DNA from: Christiangramia sediminis
Lineage (GTDB): Bacteria; Bacteroidota; Bacteroidia; Flavobacteriales; Flavobacteriaceae
DNA length: 64,000 nt
NCBI RefSeq assembly: GCF_020552705.1
Contig: NZ_JAJBZG010000001.1
Location: 248,001-312,000, forward strand
Reading direction: 5' to 3'
Shown here: piece after piece, positions 16,460 to 24,307 of the stretch
Numbering within the stretch: position 1 is the first letter of the stretch
How the letters are laid out: the number at the start of each line of letters is the position of its first letter
Notes under the pieces: generated by a model
What the model was told of the DNA's origin: nothing
Database searches by the model: none
Seen by the model: the letters and a program-made list of their open reading frames with translations, nothing else
Translations under genes and position numbers: made by a program

Positions 16460-16615
16460 TCAGCATTCCAGTATTTTTTGCCTGGCTTCCAGATCCTGAA
16501 ATATTTCAGTAGATTGTTTTTTTAAATCATGATGTGCGGTCTTTGGTGCCTCTAACTGGGATCCTAATAAAACCCCCATGATGAAACTTATTATAAGGTT
16601 GATTAGTGTGCTCAT
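16460..16615 (-). CDS. Small membrane protein (51 aa) at the end of the PspC operon
   Basis: A short gene read directly from the sequence: ATG at 16615-16613, TGA at 16462-16460, 51 residues. The N-terminal part is a single membrane helix (LINLIISFIMGVLLGSQ), the rest is polar and helical (DLKKQSTEIFQDLEARQK), ending in a cysteine. It starts only 2 bp after the PspC gene stop and is followed 17 bp later by a terminator, so it is almost surely translated from the PspC mRNA. The layout, a single helix with a charged cytoplasmic or periplasmic tail, would suit a small partner of PspC. No family recognised. Confidence 0.7.
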   Translation of the reverse strand: MSTLINLIISFIMGVLLGSQLEAPKTAHHDLKKQSTEIFQDLEARQKILEC

Positions 16616-16617
16616 AA

Positions 16618-18381
16618 TTAGTTGTTTATTTCAATTCCGGTACTGTCAATCTTTACACGATTCACTTTTTGATCGTTCACCTCTATCCCCTCGTCATTGA
16701 TACGAATATTCATTTCTTCCCCATTCACATTGATTCTACCATTAAAATCATCTGAAGTGTCCCAATCTTCAGTTCCTTCCTCATTCCAGGTATTGTCTTC
16801 ACTGTCCCAGGTATCTGCAGGACAATCTTCACAAATGGTTTCCCCGTCTACAATCTTTAAGAAATGACCTTCCTGTCCGTTTTCCAGTATATCACCGTAA
16901 TAATCCTGATTGCTGTGAAAGGAGTATGTATTTTCATCTGCATAAAGCGTGGTACCTTCAGGAAGAAACAGGGTAACCTGTACTTCCTGATCACGGTAAC
17001 CAAACTTTGAGTCTGAAGTCAAATAAGCGTCAAGTAAAAGTTCGTTACCCACGAAGCTGGTAGAATAATTGATATTTTCAGCTCTTTCTTTGGCATCTCT
17101 AAAGTTTTTACCTTCAGCATATTTCTCGATTTTTATAGATCCCACGGAATCTTTTGTAGACTTTACAATTAGTCTTATATCTCTTCCGTATAAAATACGA
17201 TTATTGTTTTCATCATATTTCACTCTAAAATCTGAAGATCTGTGAATACTACTGGAGTATTCAGGATTACTTCTCATTTTTAAGAAAAGAGTATCCTGCG
17301 GGGTGATATTCAGCTTTTCAGTTGTTGCAGTTTCTCCGTCAAATGCTCTGTTGGTAGCCTGGCTCACACCTATGACGGTTAGACCTATGATGGAGATCAA
17401 CCAAAGTCCTAGCAAAGTTAACAAGGCGATTCTTCCGATAGATTTCAAATTCTTCACCAGGATTTTTAGTCCTAATACAAAAAGGAAGAAGAACGGGATT
17501 CCTATGGCAAAAAATGCAAGTAAAGAAATAACCCATATTGGTGCTCCGCTGTTCACCATGTCTATATAATCTGTCCACGGAGCTTCGATTATCCCAAATG
17601 TTCCCACGGCAAATAGACCTACAAATAATCCTATCAAGGTAGATCCTGCAATTAGCAGTAATAGAATACCAATGAACTTTACAAATAGTTTCAGACAGAA
17701 CCTGATGATATCACCAAGGGTTGTAGCTGCTGAGCTGGCACCGGCACTTGCCTTTTTACCATATTTCCCATAATCTACATTTTTTACGCTCTCTGAAACA
17801 TCATGAAAACCCTCACGTATCTTTTTCTCGATATTGCTGACGGTTACCTCCTCTCCGCGCATAGCCAGTTTATCGGCCGTGGTTTTAGCTTCCGGTACAA
17901 AGATCCAGAAAGCGATGTATATTAGAATAAACGCACCACTGGAGAAGATGGTCAGTAAGATCCATAATAGTCTTACCCAGATAGTTTCAATTCCAAGATA
18001 ATGACCAAGGCCTGAAGATACTCCGCCTACATAACCATTTTCGGTATCACGAAATAATTGTTTACCTACTGTTTTTGTAGACTTAGCTTTGCTAGGTTCA
18101 TCGTCGAAGATCTCCTCATCTACCATATAATCTTCAGGTTGTCCCATGATGGTAATGACTTCTTCAACTTCTTTTATACTTATCACCTGACGGTCATCTT
18201 TTCTCTTCTCACTAAATAATTCAGCAATACGAGCCTCGATATCTGAGATGATCTCATCACGTCCCTGTGTATTGGAAAAGGAATGCTTAATAGCCTCCAG
18301 ATAACGCTGAAGTCTGGCATATGCATCCTCATCTATATGAAAGAAAATGCCGGCAAGATTTATATTTACTGTCTTATTCAT
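16618..18381 (-). CDS. PspC domain membrane protein
   Basis: Protein of 587 residues. Residues 1-100 form a soluble N-terminal part starting NKTVNINLAGIFFHIDEDAY, with helices and ARIAELFSEKRKDDRQ. Residues about 105-170 are the PspC domain (KQLFRDTENGYVGGVSSGLG, then a hydrophobic helix ending in YIAFWIFVPEAK). Two or three further membrane helices lie at about 220-345. The C-terminal 230 residues are outside the membrane and rich in Asp, Asn and aromatic residues, ending with repeated short strands (RINVNGEEMNIRINDEGIEV). In Bacteroidota such proteins are thought to sense envelope stress. It overlaps the PadR gene by 8 bp and precedes the 51-residue gene by 2 bp. Confidence 0.88.
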   Translation of the reverse strand: MNKTVNINLAGIFFHIDEDAYARLQRYLEAIKHSFSNTQGRDEIISDIEARIAELFSEKRKDDRQVISIKEVEEVITIMGQPEDYMVDEEIFDDEPSKAKSTKTVGKQLFRDTENGYVGGVSSGLGHYLGIETIWVRLLWILLTIFSSGAFILIYIAFWIFVPEAKTTADKLAMRGEEVTVSNIEKKIREGFHDVSESVKNVDYGKYGKKASAGASSAATTLGDIIRFCLKLFVKFIGILLLLIAGSTLIGLFVGLFAVGTFGIIEAPWTDYIDMVNSGAPIWVISLLAFFAIGIPFFFLFVLGLKILVKNLKSIGRIALLTLLGLWLISIIGLTVIGVSQATNRAFDGETATTEKLNITPQDTLFLKMRSNPEYSSSIHRSSDFRVKYDENNNRILYGRDIRLIVKSTKDSVGSIKIEKYAEGKNFRDAKERAENINYSTSFVGNELLLDAYLTSDSKFGYRDQEVQVTLFLPEGTTLYADENTYSFHSNQDYYGDILENGQEGHFLKIVDGETICEDCPADTWDSEDNTWNEEGTEDWDTSDDFNGRINVNGEEMNIRINDEGIEVNDQKVNRVKIDSTGIEINN

Positions 18382-18718
18382 GATTCTTCTTTTTTTGAGT
18401 GGTTACGATGTTAACTGCAGATTGCAATTCTTCCCAGGTCCCGGTGAGTTCCCTAAGGAATATTTTTCCTGTTTCAGTGAGACCATAATATTTTCTAGGT
18501 GGCCCACTGGTGGACTCTTCCCAGCGATAATTGAGTAGTCCCGCATTCTTAAGCCTAGTTAGCAAAGGGTAAATAGTGCCCTCAACAACTAACAATTTTG
18601 CGTCTTTTAAAGTATCCAGGATTTCTGCGACGTAGGCGTCTTCATCCCGGAGAACCGAGAGGATGCAGTATTCCAGTACCCCCTTACGCATCTGGGCCTT
18701 TGTATTTTCAATCTTCAT
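18374..18718 (-). CDS. PadR family transcriptional regulator
   Basis: Winged-helix regulator of 114 residues. The N-terminal 75 residues are the PadR domain: MRKGVLEYCILSVLRDEDAY, the recognition-helix region LLVVEGTIYPLLTRLKNAGLL and the wing with GPPRKYYGLTETGK. Short members like this dimerise through the last helix. It overlaps the PspC gene (8 bp) and the DUF4870 gene (4 bp), so it is translationally tied to both and most likely represses its own operon in response to a membrane or envelope signal. I saw no convincing PadR palindrome at the operon promoter. Confidence 0.93.
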   Translation of the reverse strand: MKIENTKAQMRKGVLEYCILSVLRDEDAYVAEILDTLKDAKLLVVEGTIYPLLTRLKNAGLLNYRWEESTSGPPRKYYGLTETGKIFLRELTGTWEELQSAVNIVTTQKKKNHE

Positions 18719-19251
18719 AGTGTTTGTTTTTGGGTGTCATTAAACTGTTCATTTCCTGATTGATTTTGATGATTAATTTGATCCGGTTTTTCCGAATTCA
18801 AAAAATTGATGGTTAGTGGATAATTATACAACTTACCTTCGTTTGCCTTGATACTTGCATTGATGACTGCAAATAATTCAAGAATAAAAAGTCCGAGTAA
18901 AATTATTCCCAATATTCCTGCGATGATGAAAAAGGGCAGGGCATCAGAGACATTTTCTATTACAAATGAATCCTGTTCAAAGAATAGCGGCTCTCCAATG
19001 GTAAACTTCATACCAAAATAGATGAATGTTGCAGCTCCTACTGCTATTAAGAAAACCGTGTAAAGGAACATGCTTATCTGAAAATTCAGTGCATTTCTTC
19101 CGTGATGATCTACAAATGGATCCTCTTTGCGGGAGAGCCATAGCAACATTGGAAATATAAAATTCCCGAGTGGTATAATGTATTTTGTGAATACCGATAG
19201 ATGAAGTACGGTAGTCAGGGTTTTATTTTGATCGACGTTTTCAGTAGTCAT
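18715..19251 (-). CDS. DUF4870 membrane protein
   Basis: Membrane protein of 178 residues with three to four helices, of the DUF4870 family (formerly grouped with Tic20-like proteins). Signature segments are LGNFIFPMLLWLSRKEDPFVDHHGRNALNFQ and the paired helices after it; polar tails extend at both ends, the last 30 residues being Gln/Asn-rich. Function unknown; it often accompanies PspC and PadR genes. It starts the overlapping gene trio with padR (4-bp overlap) and pspC. A still smaller reading frame lies between it and the promoter. Confidence 0.85.
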   Translation of the reverse strand: MTTENVDQNKTLTTVLHLSVFTKYIIPLGNFIFPMLLWLSRKEDPFVDHHGRNALNFQISMFLYTVFLIAVGAATFIYFGMKFTIGEPLFFEQDSFVIENVSDALPFFIIAGILGIILLGLFILELFAVINASIKANEGKLYNYPLTINFLNSEKPDQINHQNQSGNEQFNDTQKQTL

Positions 19252-19279
19252 TTTTTAATTTTTTAGATTTTTATACCTG

Positions 19280-19408
19280 TTACAGGAAAATCGTGGTTAG
19301 AAAATAGATATATATAAAAGCTACTGCTATATATATTTGAGTTCGTGTTATTAATGCATTCTGCTGTGTTGGAATTGCAATTACCTGATGTTTAGATGAA
19401 TTTTTCAT
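19280..19408 (-). CDS. Possible 42-aa single-helix membrane protein, first gene of the PspC operon
   Basis: A short frame read directly: ATG at 19408-19406, TAA at 19282-19280, 42 residues. The first 24 residues are polar (KNSSKHQVIAIPTQQ), the last 20 are hydrophobic (TQIYIAVAFIYIYFLTTIFL), like a tail-anchored protein. A consensus promoter lies 44 bp upstream on the same strand, and the sequence before the ATG (AATCAAAATCATC) is like other leaders in this window. It ends 28 bp before the DUF4870 gene. It may instead be untranslated leader; conservation in related genomes would decide. Confidence 0.45.
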   Translation of the reverse strand: MKNSSKHQVIAIPTQQNALITRTQIYIAVAFIYIYFLTTIFL

Positions 19409-19451
19409 GATGATTTTGATTGATAATTATATAACCTATTATATTCTTATA

Positions 19452-19484
19452 CAAATATATGTCTAAAAGAAGGTATTATGCAAA
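19452..19484 (-). promoter_or_regulatory. Promoter of the DUF4870-PadR-PspC operon
   Basis: On the minus strand TTTG (19484-19481), 21 bp, then TATATTTG (19459-19452), both exact consensus. The transcript would start near 19446, 38 nt before the 42-codon frame and about 195 nt before the DUF4870 start. The rest of the gap up to the plus-strand gene at 19574 holds nothing I recognise. Confidence 0.65.
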
Positions 19485-19573
19485 ACAAAGTACTGAAATT
19501 TAACAATAATTTAAGAATTGGTAACTGGAACTTATTTGCTACTTTTATAAAAAATCATTCTAAAACCTATTAA

Positions 19574-20038
19574 ATGAAGCTCACTCCCTCGAAATTAAAC
19601 TCTTTCTTAATGTTGAAATTACCAAGCGCCTGGTTATGTGGGGTGAGGGTAAAGCATATAGATAAAACCGAATGTGAGGTAGGGGTAAAGCATCGTTGGA
19701 TCAATCAAAATCCTTTTAATTCCATGTATTTTGCGGTTCAGGCAATGGCAGCCGAGTTAAGCACCGGCGCATTGGTTATGAATAAGATCCAGAGTTCGAA
19801 TGCAAAGATCTCTATGTTGGTAGCTCAAAATAAAGCAAGCTTTTCCAAGAAGGCTACAGGTAAGATCAGATTTTCATGTTATGATGGGGAAAAGGTCAAT
19901 GAGGCCTTAACGAAAACTATAGAAACCGGCGACGGACAAACCTTCTGGATGAAATCTGTAGGTCTAAATGAAGATGGAGTGGAAGTTTCAGTATTTGAAT
20001 TTGAATGGACCGTAAAAGTTAAAAGTCCTAAACAATAA
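19574..20038 (+). CDS. DUF4442 / hotdog-fold thioesterase-like protein
   Basis: Protein of 154 residues of the DUF4442 group, which adopts the hotdog fold of PaaI-type thioesterases. The segment HRWINQNPFNSMYFAVQAMAAELSTGALVM corresponds to the central helix of the hotdog and its lead-in; later strands SFSKKATGKIRFSCYDGEK and SVFEFEWTVKVK complete the sheet. The catalytic acid typical of active thioesterases is not obvious (Glu in AAELSTG is a candidate). Substrate unknown. It stands before the AIM24-like gene with a 79-bp gap. Confidence 0.8.
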   Translation: MKLTPSKLNSFLMLKLPSAWLCGVRVKHIDKTECEVGVKHRWINQNPFNSMYFAVQAMAAELSTGALVMNKIQSSNAKISMLVAQNKASFSKKATGKIRFSCYDGEKVNEALTKTIETGDGQTFWMKSVGLNEDGVEVSVFEFEWTVKVKSPKQ

Positions 20039-20117
20039 ACTGAAAGTTATTAGCGTAATTATAGAATAAAATTAACCATGCTTAAAGGTTACCGCTTTGA
20101 GCTTAATGCTTAAAAAG

Positions 20118-20918
20118 ATGAATGCACACGAAATAGATTATCATATTTACGGAGAAGAAATGCAATACGTCGAGCTGGAGCTTGATCCCCGGGAAGCAGT
20201 TATTGCTGAAGCCGGTAATTTCATGATGATGGATGACGGTATTAAAATGGATACCATTTTTGGCGATGGCTCTAAGCAGAATGAAGGATTCCTGGGTAAA
20301 GTTCTTGGAGCCGGAAAACGTTTGCTTACCGGGGAAAGTCTCTTTATGACAATTTTCTCCAATGAGATCCAGGGAAAGAAAAAGATAAGTTTTGCCTCCC
20401 CGTACCCGGGAAAAGTGATTCCTATAGACCTTACGAGGTTCAATGGAAAGTTCATTTGCCAGAAAGATGCATTTCTTTGTGCTGCCAAAGGCGTTTCTAT
20501 TGGTATTGAATTCAGTAAAAAATTAGGACGTGGCTTTTTTGGTGGTGAAGGATTTATCATGCAGAAAGTGGAAGGTGACGGGATGGCTTTTGTTCATTCT
20601 GGAGGAACCATGGCAAAAAAAGAGTTACAAGCTGGCGAAAAACTTAAAGTAGATACGGGCTGTATTATTGGATTTACTCAAACTGTTGATTATGATATTG
20701 AATTTGTTGGAGGAATTCGCAATACTTTATTTGGAGGGGAAGGATTGTTCTTTGCAACCCTAACCGGTCCCGGCACAGTATATATTCAATCCTTACCATT
20801 TAGCAGACTAGCCAGCAGGATTCACCAGGCGGCTCCTCAGGGTGGTGGAAAAGACAAAGGTGAAGGTAGTATTCTAGGCGGGATTGGCGATGTAATAAGT
20901 GGAGATAACAGGTTTTAA
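20118..20918 (+). CDS. AIM24/TIGR00266 family protein
   Basis: Beta-rich protein of about 266 residues of the TIGR00266/AIM24 family. Typical segments are YVELELDPREAVIAEAGNF, MTIFSNE, the glycine-rich GRGFFGGEGFIMQKVEGDG and the second copy RNTLFGGEGLFFATLTGPG, which reflect the internal duplication of this double-barrel fold. The family is widespread in bacteria and yeast mitochondria but has no proved biochemical role. The frame is open from a TTG at 20097, and ATGs occur at 20106 and 20118; I choose 20118 (MNAHEIDYHIYG) because family members commonly begin this way, but 20106 is possible. Confidence 0.85.
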   Translation: MNAHEIDYHIYGEEMQYVELELDPREAVIAEAGNFMMMDDGIKMDTIFGDGSKQNEGFLGKVLGAGKRLLTGESLFMTIFSNEIQGKKKISFASPYPGKVIPIDLTRFNGKFICQKDAFLCAAKGVSIGIEFSKKLGRGFFGGEGFIMQKVEGDGMAFVHSGGTMAKKELQAGEKLKVDTGCIIGFTQTVDYDIEFVGGIRNTLFGGEGLFFATLTGPGTVYIQSLPFSRLASRIHQAAPQGGGKDKGEGSILGGIGDVISGDNRF

Positions 20919-21057
20919 TTCTGTTAAATAGATAAAACAATTGTTAAAACACGATAGAATTTATTATATTTAAACATACCAAATAAATCACAAAGCCTAT
21001 AATATAATTCTACTCATTTTTTTATCAATTTAATCTTAACTTAAATCTTTTCAAATT

Positions 21058-21255
21058 ATGGCGAGAGCGATGTTTGAATACACCAAGACTATACTGGATA
21101 AAGTGAGTTTTGATGCTAACCTTTTCTGTAAGGAAGTTAAAAAAGCGATTCAGCGTTTACTGCCTCATGAAATTGAGGAATTGAGATTATGGATCATTGC
21201 TTTAACCCGACAGAATCCCGAATTAAATCAATGTTTAATGTATTTAAATACTTAA
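21058..21255 (+). CDS. Conserved small protein, 65 aa
   Basis: Small, mostly helical protein of 65 residues without signal or membrane segment. It begins ARAMFEYTKTILDKVSFD and continues with two amphipathic helices (LFCKEVKKAIQRLLPHEIEEL, LRLWIIALTRQNPELN). I have seen this type of short protein in flavobacterial genomes but know no function. The gene stands alone, has a 139-bp AT-rich upstream region and is closed by a strong terminator 3 bp after the stop, which argues that it is real and well expressed. Confidence 0.75.
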   Translation: MARAMFEYTKTILDKVSFDANLFCKEVKKAIQRLLPHEIEELRLWIIALTRQNPELNQCLMYLNT

Positions 21256-21258
21256 TAG

Positions 21259-21283
21259 AAAGCGGCTCAAAAGGCCGCTTTTC
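21259..21283. terminator. Terminator between convergent genes
   Basis: Stem AAAGCGGC / GCCGCTTT with a seven-base loop and T tract; it serves the small protein gene at 21058 and probably also oxyR from the other side. Confidence 0.88.
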
Positions 21284-22245
21284 TAATTATTAACCTGGTA
21301 TTCTTTCTTTTTATTTAAAGGGCTTATGATCTTAACATTTTGAAAGGTAATAGCTCCTTTCACTACCCCTGCGATGGTGGAACGTATGGCCTCAATGATC
21401 TGCATTTTTAGCTCACTGCGGTTATAGATAAGACTTACTTCCCTGGCCGGAACAGGATCTTTGAACATTTTAAGGTGCTTCTTCTCAGATTCTTTGAGGT
21501 CCAGCGTATGCAAGTAGGGAAGAAGTGTCATTCCCATCCCTTCATTGGCTAGTTTTATCAGCGTTTCAAAACTACCGCTTTCTAATTGTAACTGATCTCC
21601 ATCATAATCTCTCGAAGCTTTGCATAGATTGATGATTCCATCCTTAAAGCAATGTCCGTCTTCCAGAAGTAACATTTTATTTATATCCAGGTCTTCCACA
21701 TCAATTTTTTCAGACATAGATGCTCCTTCACTATTCGGAATATAAGGCACAAAAGGTTCGTAATACAAAACATTTTCTTTGATGCCCTCCACTTCCAGGG
21801 GAGTTGCCGCGATAGCAGCATCAAGATGTCCTTCTTTTAGCTTTTCAAGAATAGCTTCGGTATGTAATTCTTCGATCTTCAACTTTACCTTTGGATATTT
21901 CTTCATAAAACTACCAATGAACATTGGCAGCAGCGTAGGCATTATCGTGGGAATTACCCCGAGCCTGAAAATACCACCAATAAATCCTTTTTGCTGATCT
22001 ACGATATCCTGAATACGGTCGCTCTCATTTACAATATTTCTTGCCTGCTGAACGATTTTTTGCCCAACTTCAGTAAGTTGAATCGGCTTTTTGGTCCTAT
22101 CGAAAATAGTGACTTCCAGCTCTTCTTCTAATTTCTGAATTTGCATGCTCAAAGTTGGTTGAGTTACAAATACTTTCTGAGCCGCTTTAGTGAAGTTCTT
22201 ATGTTCGGCAACTGCAAGTACATAATGAAGTTGGGTGATTGTCAT
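21283..22245 (-). CDS. oxyR: Hydrogen-peroxide-sensing LysR regulator OxyR
   Basis: LysR-family regulator of 320 residues. N-terminal winged helix-turn-helix (LHYVLAVAEHKNFTKAAQKV, TQPTLSMQIQKLE), then the LysR substrate domain. The redox pair is at Cys199 and Cys208 (EDGHC...NLC), the same positions and the same eight-residue spacing as in Escherichia coli OxyR, where peroxide makes a disulfide that turns on catalase and peroxiredoxin genes. This makes the OxyR assignment firm. The catalase or Dps targets are not beside it in this window. Its promoter holds a palindrome that fits self-control. Confidence 0.96.
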   Translation of the reverse strand: MTITQLHYVLAVAEHKNFTKAAQKVFVTQPTLSMQIQKLEEELEVTIFDRTKKPIQLTEVGQKIVQQARNIVNESDRIQDIVDQQKGFIGGIFRLGVIPTIMPTLLPMFIGSFMKKYPKVKLKIEELHTEAILEKLKEGHLDAAIAATPLEVEGIKENVLYYEPFVPYIPNSEGASMSEKIDVEDLDINKMLLLEDGHCFKDGIINLCKASRDYDGDQLQLESGSFETLIKLANEGMGMTLLPYLHTLDLKESEKKHLKMFKDPVPAREVSLIYNRSELKMQIIEAIRSTIAGVVKGAITFQNVKIISPLNKKKEYQVNN

Positions 22246-22259
22246 ATAAACAGATTTTG

Positions 22260-22277
22260 CTTATACAAAGGTATAAG
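22260..22277 (-). promoter_or_regulatory. oxyR promoter with overlapping palindrome
   Basis: Perfect inverted repeat CTTATAC-AAAG-GTATAAG (22260-22277). On the minus strand its middle is TACCTTTG (22273-22266), an exact -7 element, with TTG 23 bp further upstream. LysR regulators bind T-N11-A palindromes of this kind and often repress their own gene, so this is a good candidate for the OxyR autoregulatory site. Leader would be only about 15 nt. Confidence 0.55.
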
Positions 22278-22342
22278 TTTTTCTTATTTAGAATAACAAT
22301 TAACTTTGATTTATCTATTACAAAATCGGGCTGAGTTAAAGT

Positions 22343-22358
22343 GGGGGGTAATCCCCCC
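22343..22358. repeat. Pure G/C palindrome GGGGGG-TAAT-CCCCCC
   Basis: Six G, four bases, six C, in the 216-bp gap between the DUF2141 gene end and oxyR. Neither side has a proper T tract, so it is not a standard terminator. Nothing else in this gap beyond the oxyR promoter is recognisable. Confidence 0.5.
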
Positions 22359-22461
22359 AAAAACTGAAGGTTTTCTGATTGATCTGTTCATAATCCATTT
22401 GATAGTCTGGCATTCCATTAGATGAATTTGGTTTTATGGAATCATTGACTTTAAAGAATAT

Positions 22462-22878
22462 TTAAAACCTGATCTCCATTTCTTTATCAGTACCGTCAAA
22501 ATCAAAATTTGAATCTCCCCAATTTGGTGGACCATAGATCATAGAATTTCCACTGGTGCCATAATTCTCTGCTGGCATTCCTCCCGCGTCAAAATCCATT
22601 TTTCCGTTTCCGTTCTCATCGTGCAACACCACTATAGCATAATTTCCTTCAGGTACATTTTCAAAAACTGCGGTGGCTTGTCCGTTTTTAATTTCAGATT
22701 TAACTGAAAACTCAGGTTCCTTCTTCATAAAGCTATCTTCAGAATACATAGCAAAAAGTACTTCTCCATTACTGGAGGTCACATTGGGAACAGTTGCACT
22801 TATACTACCTGTTTTTTCTGCTTGTCCATGAACTAATGATCCTAGAAACATGGCAACTAATACGGCGATTGTTTTCAT
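22462..22878 (-). CDS. DUF2141 secreted protein
   Basis: Protein of 138 residues with a signal peptide (AVLVAMFLGSLVHGQ). The mature part is the DUF2141 domain: VPNVTSSNGEVLFAMYSED, then FENVPEGNYAIVVLHDENGNGKMD, a loop rich in Asp and Asn that resembles calcium-binding loops, and the GYG-like tail (GPPNWGDSNFDF). It is beta-sandwich-like and exported. The family is common in Bacteroidota and may bind a ligand or surface polymer, but no function is known. It is separated by 97 bp from the DUF58 gene upstream and is probably independent. Confidence 0.85.
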   Translation of the reverse strand: MKTIAVLVAMFLGSLVHGQAEKTGSISATVPNVTSSNGEVLFAMYSEDSFMKKEPEFSVKSEIKNGQATAVFENVPEGNYAIVVLHDENGNGKMDFDAGGMPAENYGTSGNSMIYGPPNWGDSNFDFDGTDKEMEIRF

Positions 22879-22975
22879 AATACTTTAATTTGTTGATTAT
22901 GAAACAAACATATAAGCAAATTCAAATTTTCAGAAAATCATCTGACTGAACTGTAGAATATTAGCGCTGAATGGT

Positions 22976-24307
22976 TTAAAGAAGTCCTCTGGCTTTAATC
23001 TCCAGATATTTATTGATAGCATTAATGCTCAGTTCTTTTGGAGGAGTGAGCAAAGTTTGTATTCCATGTCTTTGCAATTCTTTAGACATGAGCAATTTAT
23101 TATGTACAAATTCTTCTGCAATGGTTTGATGAGCACTCTCGCTCACATTTTTCGGAGTGATATGAGTTAATTTGGTCATTTCAGTATTCTCGAAAAAGAT
23201 CACAACGAGTAAATGCTGCTTAGCGATCGCTTTTAAATATGGTAACTGCCGCTGCAATGCCGACATATGTTCAAAATTGGTATAAAGCATTAAAAGGCTT
23301 CGATGGGTTAAATGCTTTTTTACCCGGGAATACAATAAGCTGAAATCACTGTCATAAAATTCTGTATCTACATTATAAAGAGCGTCCATGATCCTATTTA
23401 GCTGACTCAGTTTTGAACTGGCTTTCTGAAGTTTATCGATCTTATTCGAGAAAGAAAGCATTCCTACTTTATCTTTTTTCTTTAAGGCAACATTAGAAAA
23501 GGCAAGAGCGCTATTAATAGCATAGTCTAATAAACTGAGACCTTCAAACGGCATTTTCATCATTCGGCCACAGTCAATAACCGAATAGACCGGTTGAGAC
23601 CTCTCATCCTGGAATTGATTGACCATTAATTGGTTATTTTTTGCCGTGGCCTTCCAGTTGATGGTTCTAACATCATCCCCACGCACATATTCCTTGATCT
23701 GTTCAAATTCCATAGTATGCCCAATTCTACGGATTCGTTTTATACCATGCAAATCGATCTTTTGATCCAGCGCCATAAAATCGAGCTTCTTCATTTGAAT
23801 AAAAGAGGGATAGACCTTAACCATCTGGTCTTTATTAAAAATATACCTTCTTTTGGCAAGTCTTAAGATTGTAGAGATATATATATTAAGGTTTCCAAAA
23901 ATATATTCTCCTCGCTTCAATGGTTTGAGCAGGTATTCAAAACTTGTTTTTTTATAAGCCGGGATTTCTAATGTTTTCAGGAAATCTCTTTTTTGAAATT
24001 GAACAGGAATTTCATCAATGATTTCCGAATAGATCTTAAATCCGTAATTATTTTGAATAGTTACCAGAACGGTATTTTCATCTGAATTTGAGAATTTTTC
24101 CGGTAAAACTCGGTCAACATTTATCGAAACCTTGCTGTAAAGGGCAATAATATCAGTAAATATCAAAACTCCCATGACTGCAGTCAGAGTCCAGGTAATG
24201 CTATATAAAGCTTCAAACCAGAATGAGATAAGAAACAGTATAGATATACCGAATAAGGCATAAAATACCGTCTTTCCAAAATATAATGATCTGATGAATT
24301 TTAGCAC
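22976..24307 (-). CDS. DUF58 domain protein (MoxR-cluster)
   Basis: Protein of 443 residues with two N-terminal membrane helices (residues about 10-55), a beta domain, and a C-terminal von Willebrand-A-like part. The DUF58 signature is visible in RRIGHTMEFEQIKEYVRGDDVRTINWKATAK, and the A-domain begins at PVYSVIDCGRMM with a reduced metal site (DCGR where DxSxS is usual). Such proteins work with MoxR ATPases to mature or assemble envelope complexes. It starts 1 bp overlapping the MoxR stop and is the last gene of a six-gene operon. Confidence 0.9.
   Translation of the reverse strand: MLKFIRSLYFGKTVFYALFGISILFLISFWFEALYSITWTLTAVMGVLIFTDIIALYSKVSINVDRVLPEKFSNSDENTVLVTIQNNYGFKIYSEIIDEIPVQFQKRDFLKTLEIPAYKKTSFEYLLKPLKRGEYIFGNLNIYISTILRLAKRRYIFNKDQMVKVYPSFIQMKKLDFMALDQKIDLHGIKRIRRIGHTMEFEQIKEYVRGDDVRTINWKATAKNNQLMVNQFQDERSQPVYSVIDCGRMMKMPFEGLSLLDYAINSALAFSNVALKKKDKVGMLSFSNKIDKLQKASSKLSQLNRIMDALYNVDTEFYDSDFSLLYSRVKKHLTHRSLLMLYTNFEHMSALQRQLPYLKAIAKQHLLVVIFFENTEMTKLTHITPKNVSESAHQTIAEEFVHNKLLMSKELQRHGIQTLLTPPKELSINAINKYLEIKARGLL

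Noticed and set aside
19332-19339. Plus-strand TATATTTG as promoter for the DUF4442 gene
   Set aside because: No -33 TTG at a suitable distance and a leader of about 230 nt; it sits in the hydrophobic part of the minus-strand small frame, where AT-rich codons can create it by chance.
20078-20113. Eleven-codon frame overlapping the start of the AIM24-like gene
   Set aside because: Too short to support; it might couple translation but there is no evidence beyond an ATG and a stop.
22343-22358. GGGGGG-TAAT-CCCCCC as a rho-independent terminator
   Set aside because: Neither strand has a T tract behind the stem, so it is listed as a palindrome of unknown role.
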